Numbered from the stretch's first letter, positions 1-7,661 are shown. The stretch is DNA of 41,370 nt from CAZIHO01 sp964538875 (GCA_964538875.1 CAZIHO010000017.1:1-41370); one strand, 5' to 3'. Notes: generated by a model not told the origin, from the letters alone. Numbers and translations are program-made.

Positions 1-55
1 TGCAAGTGTTCGAAGGAGACGTTCGGATGTTCGATCCATCCGAATACACGGGACG
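1..55. repeat. Left copy of the 55-bp terminal overlap
   Basis: Bases 1-55 are identical to 41316-41370, and the match stops exactly at 55 bp. An exact overlap of one k-mer length at both ends is what a de Bruijn assembler leaves on a circular contig. It lies inside the methyltransferase gene, whose frame continues across the join. It is therefore an assembly overlap of a complete circular map, not a biological terminal repeat. Confidence 0.93.
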
Positions 56-678
56 AGTGGATTGCATCCATGCGGGATTCCCTTGCCAGGACATTAGCTT
101 TGCTGGAAAACAGATGGGAGTCGATGAAGGAACAAGATCGGGGCTTTACCGTGAAGTCCTCCGTATCGCAGATGTGGTTCGACCGAGTTTCCTCTTCTTG
201 GAAAACGTCTCAGCGATCCTTAACAACGGATTGGGAACCGTTCTCGGGGACTTGGCCGCGCGTGGGTATGATGCACGGTGGTGCTGTTTACGAGCTTCCG
301 ACGTGGGAGCAAACCACAGACGAGACCGATGGTGGCTTTTGGCCTACGCCATGCCTCCCGGTAAACGGAGGGTCGAACGGGAAAAGAAAGATGCGTGTGA
401 TGTTGTATCCGACGCCAAGGACGACAGGCCTAGACGGCGGATCAAATTCACGGAAAGCGGCACAAAGGCGCAGGATGTGGCCGACCCCCCGGGCAACAAT
501 GAGCCACGGGGCGGGGGAACACGGCCAGGGCGGGAAGGACTTACAGACGACGGTTGGTGGAAAGCTGAACCCGACTTGGGTCGAGTGGTTAATGGCGTGG
601 CCTCTCGGGTGGACCGTCTCAAAGCATTGGGCAACGGCCAAGTCCCACTCCAGGCGGCGGTCGCGTTCAAAATCTTAA
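1..678 (+). CDS. Overlapping-frame ORF inside the methyltransferase gene
   Basis: A second frame is open through the methyltransferase region, from 41223 across the join to 678; the first ATG is 41232 and an internal ATG is at 70. The translation is not random. In order it has SSSWKTSQRSL, then FSGTWPRVGMM, YELP, repeated WPTP motifs, and near the end LNPTWVEWLMAWPLGWT. I recognise this pattern from proteins that occur beside phage cytosine methyltransferases, where such sequences are often annotated as methyltransferase or hypothetical. The other frame of the same bases gives the genuine motifs ENV, HRRDR and ALGN. No ribosome binding site precedes 41232, but a 19-codon ORF with a good site (ATG 41163, stop 41220) ends just before it, so reinitiation is possible. 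Whether it is translated is unknown. Confidence 0.4.
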   Translation, partial: CKCSKETFGCSIHPNTRDEWIASMRDSLARTLALLENRWESMKEQDRGFTVKSSVSQMWFDRVSSSWKTSQRSLTTDWEPFSGTWPRVGMMHGGAVYELPTWEQTTDETDGGFWPTPCLPVNGGSNGKRKMRVMLYPTPRTTGLDGGSNSRKAAQRRRMWPTPRATMSHGAGEHGQGGKDLQTTVGGKLNPTWVEWLMAWPLGWTVSKHWATAKSHSRRRSRSKS

Positions 679-701
679 TTGGGGAGGCAAATAATGGGTG
701 A
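1..701 (+). CDS. DNA cytosine-5 methyltransferase, C-terminal part
   Basis: This is the larger part of a phage C5 cytosine methyltransferase; the first 51 residues are at 41168-41370. Joined across the circle the protein has 282 residues, a normal size for small phage C5 enzymes. Visible motifs in full-length numbering are the catalytic GFPCQ loop (Cys about 78), ENV (about 117-119), HRRDR (about 155) and the closing RLKALGNGQVP that completes the SAM site. It should transfer a methyl group from SAM to cytosine in a short DNA site, probably to evade host restriction. The region between HRRDR and ALGN, where target recognition would lie, is short and rich in Arg, Asp and Gly. That same DNA is open in a second frame with its own conserved signature (separate entry). 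The stop overlaps the start of the MazG-like gene, so the two are probably translated together. Confidence 0.93.
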   Translation, partial: QVFEGDVRMFDPSEYTGRVDCIHAGFPCQDISFAGKQMGVDEGTRSGLYREVLRIADVVRPSFLFLENVSAILNNGLGTVLGDLAARGYDARWCCLRASDVGANHRRDRWWLLAYAMPPGKRRVEREKKDACDVVSDAKDDRPRRRIKFTESGTKAQDVADPPGNNEPRGGGTRPGREGLTDDGWWKAEPDLGRVVNGVASRVDRLKALGNGQVPLQAAVAFKILIGEANNG

Positions 702-1940
702 ATTAAACGCGTTGGTAAAAAGAATCCACGAAACTGCAAAGGAAAAGGGATGGTGGGATGAGCCGAGGGGTCCGCTTGAAATCCACGCTTTGATCCACTC
801 CGAGATTGCCGAGGCGACGGAAGAGTGCCGGAACGGTTCTCCGTGTTTTTATCAGTATTACACGCCAGATTCCGACGAAGAAAATATTTTGAAGCTCAAT
901 TTTAAAGGAAGAGATGTTTTTGTTGATAAAAGAGATTGGGAATTACATTCCGGCCTATCTTGGTATATTTCAAATGATGGTAATTCTGATTATTTAAAAG
1001 CGAATAAAGGAAAAACAAGCGTTAGTTTCCACAACCTTATTATCGAACCATTAGACGGGTTTGTTGTGGACCATGTTGATGGGAATACGTTGAATAATTT
1101 GAGGGGAAATTTAAGATCATGCACCCCATCACAAAACCAGGCGAATCAAAAAAAACAAATCAGAAAAAAAACATCAAAATTTAAGGGAGTGTATTACTCC
1201 AAAATAAAAAACAAATGGATCGCGCAGATTGGATTTAAGAAAAAACACATTCATATCGGGAATTACGATTCAGAAAAAGACGCGGCGTGCGCTTATGACT
1301 CTCTGGCTATTGAATTGTTTGGCACGTTCGCAAAAACAAATATCCTCGAAGTTGGTGATAGGAAAATTATTGTTTTTCCGCATGAAAAAAGATGGAATAA
1401 AAATGGAAAAGTCGAAGGTCACGCCGTCGAACTTGTGGACGCCGTGATNNNNNNNNNNNNNNNNNNNNNNNNNNNNNNNNNNNNNNNNNNNNNNNNNNNN
1501 NNNNNNNNNNNNNNNNNNNNNNNNNNNNNNNNNNNNNNNNNNNNNNNNGGAATAAAAATGGAAAAGTCGAAGGTCACGCCGTCGAACTTGTGGACGCCGT
1601 GATCCGCATTCTTGATTTCTTCGGGCACAATGGGTGGAACTTTGATGAAATAAAGGACATCTTGGAAAACACTGTCGGCGATGTCGGCTATAAATCGGCG
1701 GTTGAATCAATAAAGTCGCCTTTAGAATTTCATGCGTTCGTCCACGCTATTATCGCCAGCGCATCTCATGAATTTATAACAACGGGAGGCAACGAGGACG
1801 GGGAGCATTACCTTGTCCGAGTAGTGGATGTGATTAGGCGGTATTTTGTTACCAACGGGTGGGACTTCGAGGAAATCCTCAAGGCCAAGATGGAATACAA
1901 CAGAACCCGGCCTTACCGGCACGGTGGGAAGAAATACTGA
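694..1940 (+). CDS. MazG-like pyrophosphohydrolase interrupted in frame by an HNH-AP2 endonuclease
   Basis: The N-terminus carries the MazG-like helix with HSEIAEATEE, the acidic metal-binding pattern of nucleotide pyrophosphohydrolases. The chain then runs without a stop into an HNH-AP2 homing endonuclease and returns to MazG-like sequence (VELVDAVIRILD). A 100-N gap falls at that return. The 55 bases before and after the gap are identical; collapsing them restores one frame of 363 codons. A second, degenerate MazG-like unit follows, in which the acidic residues are mostly lost (HAIIASASHE), ending in EYNRTRPYRHGGK, a typical phage MazG tail. The start ATG has GGGGAGG upstream and overlaps the methyltransferase stop. 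The family hydrolyses NTPs or dNTPs; activity of the interrupted protein is unknown. Confidence 0.8.
850..1393 (+). mobile_element. In-frame HNH-AP2 homing endonuclease insertion
   Basis: The inserted stretch is clearly more AT-rich than its flanks and encodes a standard phage HNH-AP2 endonuclease. It opens with the beta-rich ILKLNFKGRDVFVDKRDWE region, followed by the HNH core (DHVDGNTLNNLRGNLR, SQNQANQ) and an AP2 DNA-binding domain (FKGVYYSKIKNKWIAQI through AAIELFG-like LAIELFGTFAKTN). Such genes cut DNA lacking the insertion and spread by repair. There is no stop codon, no internal start with a binding site, no intein splice motif and no intron core that I can see. The right edge is placed at the start of the repeated 55-mer; the left edge is approximate, chosen by the change in base composition after the MazG residues NGSPCFYQ. 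Confidence 0.75.
1394..1603. other. Scaffold gap: 100 Ns flanked by an identical 55-mer
   Basis: Bases 1394-1448 and 1549-1603 are the same 55 bases, separated by exactly 100 Ns. Two contigs sharing a k-mer of 55 were joined with a default gap. The genome end overlap is also 55. Removing 1449-1603 restores the MazG-like reading frame perfectly. The Ns therefore probably represent no sequence. Confidence 0.85.
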
Positions 1941-2239
1941 TGTTCGGCTCAGTCGCTGGAGGAAGTGTTTGCCGGTTGTGTGGTGGTGGATCATCTCACG
2001 ATGGGCCTTGTGATTATCGGTCTGACTACGATGTTGGATTCGACGATGGGAGCAAAGTGGAAGAAATGCATGTCAGTGTCCCGATGCTGGACCCGAATGT
2101 ATACGGGGAAGAAATTGCCTTAATGTCCTCTCTTAATAACTTGGTTGAAAGAAGTAAAGCCACAAAAGAAGATCGTGCGCGCGCCGTAGAATGGCTGTAT
2201 AAGAAACATGCGCTTAATGTTATAGATACCAGCGCATGA
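1940..2239 (+). CDS. Small hypothetical protein with a Cys-rich N-terminus
   Basis: I do not recognise the family. The 99-residue protein opens with a short Cys/Gly/His segment (CRLCGGGSSHDGPC) that could bind zinc, followed by an acidic middle and a helical, charged C-terminus (ERSKATKEDRARAVEWL). The start codon overlaps the MazG-like stop as TGATG, so translation is probably coupled. A longer reading from 1859 lies entirely inside the MazG-like gene and is not supported. Confidence 0.6.
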   Translation: MFGSVAGGSVCRLCGGGSSHDGPCDYRSDYDVGFDDGSKVEEMHVSVPMLDPNVYGEEIALMSSLNNLVERSKATKEDRARAVEWLYKKHALNVIDTSA

Positions 2240-2370
2240 CGATAGCCGGGAAAGACTGGCAAAATTTGTATACGGCGTGGAAGGACACGCAAGAAACCCT
2301 CTGTCTGCCCCATCGAGCGGGTTATCACAGGAGGAGGCAGAAGCCGGTATCAAGCCCGGCCTTCGCATAA
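2236..2370 (+). CDS. Possible 44-residue protein, doubtful
   Basis: The ATG overlaps the previous stop as ATGA, which suggests coupling, and the frame runs 44 codons (starting MTIAGKDWQNLY). The product is basic and resembles no family I know. A different frame of the same DNA gives a more protein-like string (GLSQEEAEAGIKPGLRIINLA) but has no start codon. The segment may be a decayed or frameshifted gene. Confidence 0.3.
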   Translation: MTIAGKDWQNLYTAWKDTQETLCLPHRAGYHRRRQKPVSSPAFA

Positions 2371-2566
2371 TAAATTTAGCGTAACCAAAAAAGTCGGAGA
2401 CAACAATGTTCTCCGGGTTTGGCCTAAACAGGTAGAAGAACTGGCGATACAAGGCCCGGATATCTCGCCTCTCCGTGTTGGGTAATGTGCCAACAACGCC
2501 TGGCCCCACGTCACGGGGCTAAAATTTAGGCAGGGGACAAATGAACATTATCACGGAGGGAATCTT
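2371..2566. other. Intergenic region without a supported gene
   Basis: No frame has a credible start with a ribosome binding site before 2567. A frame near 2385-2485 reads VLRVWPKQVEELAIQG and then stops, which may be gene debris. A small hairpin (GCCCC at 2503, GGGGC at 2515) is followed by TAAAATTT and could be a weak terminator. Confidence 0.4.
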
Positions 2567-2917
2567 ATGCGAGATCTAAAACAGAATGATGAGATATGCT
2601 TCAAGTGTGGACACCCGCTCTCATCTTCCGAGTTCGTGTCCATTTGCGGGGGGTGTGACTTGTCCGAATTCTATTGCGAGTGCGAAACGGATGGGTGGAT
2701 CATAAAAACCGACAAAGACAAAGAGCAAACACAGGGGCCATATTACGCAAGAGGCGAAACGGTTTATGGGCTCAATTTGGGGGTAGAGGCCGAAAAGGTA
2801 ATCGGGTCGCGTAATGGCAATCTTGATGCTCACGTCTTGGCTTCGCTCCTGAACATCGCATTCAGAGCCGGGTATTTGGCCCGGGTAGAGGAATTAAACA
2901 TAAAAAAAGCCCCTTGA
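2567..2917 (+). CDS. Zinc-ribbon hypothetical protein
   Basis: The 116-residue protein starts with two Cys pairs, CFKCGH and CGGC, followed by CEC, a pattern expected of a zinc ribbon. The rest, including an Arg/Glu-rich C-terminal helix, matches no family I recognise. GGAGGG lies 8 bases before the ATG. It is the last gene of the early block, upstream of a terminator, and one of many small Cys-pair proteins in this genome. Function unknown. Confidence 0.7.
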   Translation: MRDLKQNDEICFKCGHPLSSSEFVSICGGCDLSEFYCECETDGWIIKTDKDKEQTQGPYYARGETVYGLNLGVEAEKVIGSRNGNLDAHVLASLLNIAFRAGYLARVEELNIKKAP

Positions 2918-2950
2918 TTCCATTTATTAATTAAGTTATCCTTATCTTTA

Positions 2951-2988
2951 GGGCGATGGGAAAAGGAGCTCCCATTGCCCGTTTTGTT
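2951..2988 (+). terminator. Rho-independent terminator ending the early block
   Basis: An 11-bp stem (GGGCGATGGGA with TCCCATTGCCC, one G-T wobble) has an 8-base loop and is followed by GTTTTGTTT. It lies between the last early gene and the small terminase gene, so it separates early from late transcription. Confidence 0.75.
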
Positions 2989-3059
2989 TCACACCATCGC
3001 CTCCCCCTCGGTCCTTAAAACAGGGCCGGGGGGGTCATTTTTTCAGTGGAATTTTCGCC

Positions 3060-3395
3060 ATGGGCGTATTTAACGGCACCAGGGCCCCGGGGGGGAAGCG
3101 CAAGAATTCAGGCCGCAAGCCTGAATGGTTCCAAAATCGTTGCAAAGAGCTTTTTGAGAAGAAAAAGCTCCTTGATTTCGTTGCGGGGGTCGCCGCCGGA
3201 ACAGAGGTCGAGCAGAAGGCCGTCTCCGTTGATGATGGGGTTGAGGTCGTTGATGTGCGGCCTCAGATCAAGGACCGCCTACGCGCGGTTGAAATGTTGA
3301 AAGATTGGGGTTACGGCAAGGAGCCTGTTACCCTGGATTCCGAAGGCGGAGTGGGATGGCTGATTGTTCAGTCTGCGGAATCCGATGGGAATTGA
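3060..3395 (+). CDS. Putative small terminase subunit
   Basis: The 111-residue basic protein begins with a Gly/Lys/Arg-rich segment (GGKRKNSGRKP), continues in Lys-rich helices (CKELFEKKKLLDFV) and ends with a helix of the type DRLRAVEMLKDWGYGK. This pattern is common in small proteins directly upstream of phage large terminases and fits a DNA-recognition subunit that binds the packaging site. Its last codons overlap the large terminase start. The ATG has only a weak upstream purine tract. The assignment rests mainly on position and general resemblance. Confidence 0.65.
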   Translation: MGVFNGTRAPGGKRKNSGRKPEWFQNRCKELFEKKKLLDFVAGVAAGTEVEQKAVSVDDGVEVVDVRPQIKDRLRAVEMLKDWGYGKEPVTLDSEGGVGWLIVQSAESDGN

Positions 3396-4839
3396 AAAAG
3401 AAGCAATAGCAAAGATCCGAAGATGGCGTTCTGATCCCGTTTTTTTCGTCCGTGAACAGTTTGGCGTCGAGCCGGATGAGTGGCAAAAAGACGTTCTTAT
3501 GGCTTTCGCAAGGAAAGACACCCCGCGGATCGCCATGGAAGCCTGTGCGGGGCCCGGGAAATCGGCCGTTGAAGCCTGGATCGCATGGAATTTCCTCTCA
3601 TGTTACGGTGAAAAGGGCGAACACCCAAAAGGGGCCGCCGTTTCCGTAACCGCTGACAACCTCAAAGACAACCTCTGGCCCGAGCTTTCCAAGTGGCAGG
3701 GCCGATCAAAGTTCCTCACAAAATCGTTTACCTGGACCAAAGAGCGCATTTTCCTCAATGAACACCCCGAAACATGGTTCATTTCCGCCCGTTCATTTTC
3801 AAAAACCGCCGACCCAGAAACACAGGGTCGGACCCTATCGGGGCTCCACTCCAAATACATTCTCTATCTGATCGACGAGTCCGGGGATATCCACCCCGCG
3901 GTATTGCGCTCCGCCGAACAAGGGCTGTCAAATGTCAAGTTTGGGAAGATCGTCCAGGCCGGCAACCCAACGAGCCATGATGGTATCCTGTATTTGGCGG
4001 CCGTCACACAGCGAGACAAGTGGTTTGTCATTCGGATCACGGGTGATCCCGATGACCCCAAGCGTTCCACCAGGATCGACAAGGAGTGGGCCGCAAGCCA
4101 AATAACGCAATATGGGCGAGATAACCCATGGGTTATGGCCTATATCCTTGGGCAGTTCCCTCCTTCCAGCATAAACTCCCTTCTCTCCGTCAAGGACGTC
4201 GAGGATTCCATCGCCCGGGTTATCCGGGAAGAGGACATTATCGGGGCTCAAAAGCGTCTTGGCGTTGATGTGGCACGTTTTGGCGATGACAGGACGGTTA
4301 TTTTCCCACGCCAGGGGCTTGTCGCCTTTAAATACGCCGAGATGCGGAACGCAAATAGCCATGAAGTCGCCGCCCGTGTCGCAAAAGCGAAAGCGCAATG
4401 GGGATCAGAGAATGAGTTCCTCGATGTGACCGGCGGATACGGGAGCGGGGTGGAGGATTCTTTAAAACTGGCGGGGTATTCGCCTTTCCCAGTGAACTTC
4501 TCGGGGAGCGCGGCGGACAGCCGTTATTTCAACCTGCGCTCCGAGATGTGGTTCAGAATGGCCGAATGGGTACGTCGCGGGAGCCTACCAAATGTCCCCG
4601 TCTTGACGCGCGAGCTTACGGCCCCGACCTACACCTTTGTTAAGGGCAAATTCCGCCTTGAGGAAAAGGATCAGATCAAGGCACGTCTTGGATACAGCCC
4701 GGACGCCGCCGACGCCTTGGCCTGTACGTTCGCCCTTCCTGACATGCCATCCGCAAACCATCCGTCCATTTCTTGGCCGAGCGGGCATTATGTCGCGGAT
4801 TATGACCCGTTTGAGGATAAAAGGATGGCCCTGTCGTGA
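3385..4839 (+). CDS. Terminase large subunit
   Basis: This is the packaging motor: an N-terminal ATPase that pumps DNA into the prohead through the portal and a C-terminal nuclease that cuts the concatemer. The Walker A-like loop is ACAGPGKS (about residues 53-60), Walker B is LYLIDESGD (about 162-170). The RNase H-like nuclease acids appear in GVDVARFGDDRT (about 294), FLDVTGGYGSG and SPDAADAL (about 438). Length is 484 residues, typical for the family. I chose the ATG at 3385, which overlaps the small-subunit stop; an upstream TTG at 3364 would add seven residues. Confidence 0.95.
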   Translation: MGIEKEAIAKIRRWRSDPVFFVREQFGVEPDEWQKDVLMAFARKDTPRIAMEACAGPGKSAVEAWIAWNFLSCYGEKGEHPKGAAVSVTADNLKDNLWPELSKWQGRSKFLTKSFTWTKERIFLNEHPETWFISARSFSKTADPETQGRTLSGLHSKYILYLIDESGDIHPAVLRSAEQGLSNVKFGKIVQAGNPTSHDGILYLAAVTQRDKWFVIRITGDPDDPKRSTRIDKEWAASQITQYGRDNPWVMAYILGQFPPSSINSLLSVKDVEDSIARVIREEDIIGAQKRLGVDVARFGDDRTVIFPRQGLVAFKYAEMRNANSHEVAARVAKAKAQWGSENEFLDVTGGYGSGVEDSLKLAGYSPFPVNFSGSAADSRYFNLRSEMWFRMAEWVRRGSLPNVPVLTRELTAPTYTFVKGKFRLEEKDQIKARLGYSPDAADALACTFALPDMPSANHPSISWPSGHYVADYDPFEDKRMALS

Positions 4840-5282
4840 TTCGTGTCATTTTCGCAAACGGGACTGACCTGGAATGGATCGTTCAGCAACTCCCCATAAT
4901 GGATCGTGAATTCAACGAAAAGATGGTTTTCTCGGGGGACAAAGAGGACATAACGCGCCGAATGGAGTTCCTGATTGAGGATGGGGTTGTCTTGGTCGCA
5001 TGGGACGGGGAAGAACGGATCGGATTCATTGCCGGGGCGCGGACGCCGCACTTCTTCAATCCGAAGATAACAGTCCTTTCCCAATTCCTGTGGTGGGTTG
5101 TCCCTTCCCGGCGAGGGTCAAGAGCGGCGCGGAAACTCTTGTCCTCGATGGTGAATGTCGCAAAGGCCACGTGCGATTGGATGGACGTCTATGTTATGAG
5201 AAATTGCGCAATCGAGGCGAATTCTATGCGCAAACTTGGATTTAAAGAAGCGGACAAAATGTTTCGATTGGAGGTTGACTGA
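4836..5282 (+). CDS. GNAT-family acetyltransferase-like protein
   Basis: The 148-residue protein has the GNAT layout. A central strand (VVLVAWDGEERIGFIAG) is followed by a basic stretch in the acetyl-CoA loop position (PSRRGSRAARKLL), and the C-terminal NSMRKLGFKEADKMF is a classic GNAT ending. It would transfer an acyl group to a small molecule or protein amine; the target is unknown. Start is GTG in a GTGA overlap with the terminase stop. Small acetyltransferases at this place between terminase and portal are common in podovirus genomes. Confidence 0.8.
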   Translation: MIRVIFANGTDLEWIVQQLPIMDREFNEKMVFSGDKEDITRRMEFLIEDGVVLVAWDGEERIGFIAGARTPHFFNPKITVLSQFLWWVVPSRRGSRAARKLLSSMVNVAKATCDWMDVYVMRNCAIEANSMRKLGFKEADKMFRLEVD

Positions 5283-5283
5283 T

Positions 5284-5586
5284 ATGGGGAGCGGGACATT
5301 TGTGAACGATTTGGTGTCGGGCGATCCTTTCGCGTCTTTGCGGCGTAAAGAGCAAAAGGCGACAGAGGCGGCTCTTGCCGAACAGGAACGCCTAAACCAA
5401 GAGATTCTGGACATGGAGAAGGAAAAGGTCACGGATTCCGCCAAAACAGAGGAGCGGGATGCGGCAAGGAAACGCCAACGCCAGCGGGCCCGCGGGGCGG
5501 GAGGGCGAAGCGGAACCATTCTGACCTCCCCGCTCGGGGCGGTAGGGGAATTGGATCAGCCCCGTAACACAATCTTGGGGGGATAG
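5284..5586 (+). CDS. Small head-module protein, coiled coil with conserved tail
   Basis: The 100-residue protein has a charged coiled coil (Lys/Glu/Gln-rich, about residues 20-60) and a C-terminal signature GRSGTILTSPLG ending near NTILGG. This matches small proteins usually found between terminase and portal in BPP-1-like podoviruses; their role is not known to me. GGAGG lies about 10 bases before the ATG. The stop abuts the portal GTG. Confidence 0.75.
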   Translation: MGSGTFVNDLVSGDPFASLRRKEQKATEAALAEQERLNQEILDMEKEKVTDSAKTEERDAARKRQRQRARGAGGRSGTILTSPLGAVGELDQPRNTILGG

Positions 5587-7308
5587 GTGAAAAAAGAGAC
5601 ACTGAAATCTAAAATAATCAAATTAAAGGCCCAATTGGACTTTGATCGGTCCTCTTTCATGTCCCACTGGAAAGACCTCGGGGATTTCATCCTGCCCCGC
5701 CGGCCTCAGTTCAATTTGACTGACGGGAACCGCGGGGACCGCAGGAATCAAAAGATCATTGATTCCACGGCCACGATTGCGGCGCGGACGCAACGCGCGG
5801 GGATGATGGGTGGGATCACGAGCCCGGCCCGGCCGTGGTTCCAGTTGACCACGAATGACCCCGAACTGGCGGAGTTTGGTCCAGTCAAGGATTGGCTCCA
5901 CGCCACAACGCGGAGGATGGAAACCGTTTTCCTTCGGTCCAACCTATACAAAACCCTCCCTGTTGTCTACGGGGACATTGGCGTTTTCGCAACGAGCGCA
6001 CTCTTCATCGAAGAGGACTTTGAAGATGTCGTGCGTTTTTACAATTTCCCCATCGGTTCCTATTGGCTTTCGACCTCCCCCACGGGGACGGTGAACACAT
6101 TCATCCGGGAATTTCGGTATACAGTCAAGCAGGTAGTTGAAAAGTTCGGGATGACCCGCGGCGAGGATGAGATTGATTGGTCGCGTATCAGCCCAAGCGT
6201 GAAGGCAAAGTGGGAATCAGGCCAAAAGGAGGAGTGGATTGACCTCCTCCACGCCATTTGCCCAAACGAGGACTACGATCCGAACAGGATTGAATCCAAG
6301 TTTAAACGCTTCAAATCGGTATATATCGAGGCTTCAAGCGACACGGACAATGTTTTGCGGGAGGAGGGGTACAACCTTTTCCCGGTGATGGCCCCACGTT
6401 GGGAGGTGAGCGGGAATGATGCCTATGGAACGGATTGCCCAGGGATGGTCGCTCTCGGGGATATTAAGGCTCTCCAAGTTATGCAGAAACGGAAGTCTCA
6501 GGCCGTCGAAAAGATGGTTAATCCGCCGATGGTCGCGCCCACTTCCCTCAAGAATGTCAAGGCGTCGATCCTTCCCTCAGACATCACGTATGTTGATGAG
6601 CGAGAAGGAATCAAGGGGTTTCGTCCTGCCCACGAGGTCAATATCAACATTTCCTACCTTACGGCGGATATCGCGGAACACCAAGAGAGGATAAATCGGG
6701 CATTTTACGCGGACCTTTTCCTCATGTTGGCCCTTTCCGACAGGCGGGAGATGACCGCCCGCGAGGTGGAGGCCCGCCACGAAGAGAAGCTCCTTGTCCT
6801 CGGCCCTGTTTTGGAGCAATTAAACCAGGATTTACTTGACCCTCTGATAGACAACACCTTCGAGATTATGCTCAGGCAGGGGCTCATTCCGCCCCCGCCC
6901 GAGGAAGTCCAAGGGGAGAAACTCAAGGTCCAATACGTTTCCATCATGGCCCAGGCCCAAAAGCTATCCGGCATAGCATCCATCGAACGGTTCGCATCCT
7001 CCGTCACCAGGATTGCGGCAGAGACGCAAAACCCGGCCATATTGGACAAAGTGGACATGGACCAGCTAATTGACGAATACGGCTCAATTTTGAGCGTTCC
7101 GCCGCGTGTCATTCGGTCGGACGAAGCCGTTGAGCAGATCCGGGACGCCCGGGCAAGTCAACAGCAGTCTCAAATTCAGGCAGAAGACGCGATGCGGACG
7201 GCCGCCGCGGCGAAGAGTCTGTCAGAAACCGATATAAACAAAGACAGTGCCTTGCGGGAAATCCTTGCCCGGTCCCGGGCGGGGGACCTGATTGATAGGG
7301 GCGAATGA
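5587..7308 (+). CDS. Portal (head-to-tail connecting) protein
   Basis: At 573 residues this fits the podovirus head-to-tail connecting protein family (PF12236). Family-like stretches are WKDLGDFILPRRPQF near the start, IDSTATIAARTQRAGMMGG (about residues 57-75) and the helical region ITADIAEHQERI-like LTADIAEHQERINRAF with TAREVEARHEEK (about 360-405). Twelve copies form the ring through which DNA enters and leaves the head; terminase docks on it. The C-terminus is an Ala/Gln-rich helix. Start is GTG directly after the preceding stop. Its stop overlaps the next ATG. Confidence 0.92.
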   Translation: MKKETLKSKIIKLKAQLDFDRSSFMSHWKDLGDFILPRRPQFNLTDGNRGDRRNQKIIDSTATIAARTQRAGMMGGITSPARPWFQLTTNDPELAEFGPVKDWLHATTRRMETVFLRSNLYKTLPVVYGDIGVFATSALFIEEDFEDVVRFYNFPIGSYWLSTSPTGTVNTFIREFRYTVKQVVEKFGMTRGEDEIDWSRISPSVKAKWESGQKEEWIDLLHAICPNEDYDPNRIESKFKRFKSVYIEASSDTDNVLREEGYNLFPVMAPRWEVSGNDAYGTDCPGMVALGDIKALQVMQKRKSQAVEKMVNPPMVAPTSLKNVKASILPSDITYVDEREGIKGFRPAHEVNINISYLTADIAEHQERINRAFYADLFLMLALSDRREMTAREVEARHEEKLLVLGPVLEQLNQDLLDPLIDNTFEIMLRQGLIPPPPEEVQGEKLKVQYVSIMAQAQKLSGIASIERFASSVTRIAAETQNPAILDKVDMDQLIDEYGSILSVPPRVIRSDEAVEQIRDARASQQQSQIQAEDAMRTAAAAKSLSETDINKDSALREILARSRAGDLIDRGE

Positions 7309-7661
7309 TGGCAAACCTGGCGGATAAGGGTCAAGTCGGTCGGATGGAAGCGGTCGCAAGGCGGCGGCGTGACCGCGAACTGAACGATATCCGCGCGGTG
7401 ATGTCCAGTGAAAGCGGGCGGCGGTTCATGTGGCGGCTCTTGGACAGGGCGAAGGTGTTTGGCTCTGTCTGGCACCCGAGCGCGTTGATCCATTATAACT
7501 CCGGGCAACAGGACTTTGGACATTTCATCATGTCTGAAATCACTGAATCAAGCGAGGATGCTTTTGTCCAAATGATGAAAGAAAACAAGAAGGACAACGG
7601 CGAAGAGGCGATTTTGTCGAAATCGGCAAAAGAAAAAATGGAGGAAGATCCCAATGACTGA
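7305..7661 (+). CDS. Bbp19-like head-module protein
   Basis: The 118-residue protein shows the short core SESGRRFMWRLLDRAKVF followed by FGHFIMSEI, matching small proteins that lie between portal and scaffold in BPP-1-like phages (Bbp19-like). The role is not established. Both ATG codons at the start overlap the portal stop. The C-terminal 35 residues are Lys/Glu-rich and probably helical. Confidence 0.8.
   Translation: MMANLADKGQVGRMEAVARRRRDRELNDIRAVMSSESGRRFMWRLLDRAKVFGSVWHPSALIHYNSGQQDFGHFIMSEITESSEDAFVQMMKENKKDNGEEAILSKSAKEKMEEDPND

Noticed and set aside
288..739. Minus-strand ORFs opposite the methyltransferase
   Set aside because: No family motif and no start signal; explained by GC-rich coding DNA that is already open in two plus frames.
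850..1450. Intein or group I intron in the MazG-like gene
   Set aside because: No Cys/Ser start with terminal His-Asn, no intein blocks and no intron core seen; the frame continues through the insert.
2914..2942. TTGATT-17-TATCCT as a late promoter
   Set aside because: The -10 matches only four of six bases and the terminator stem begins nine bases later.
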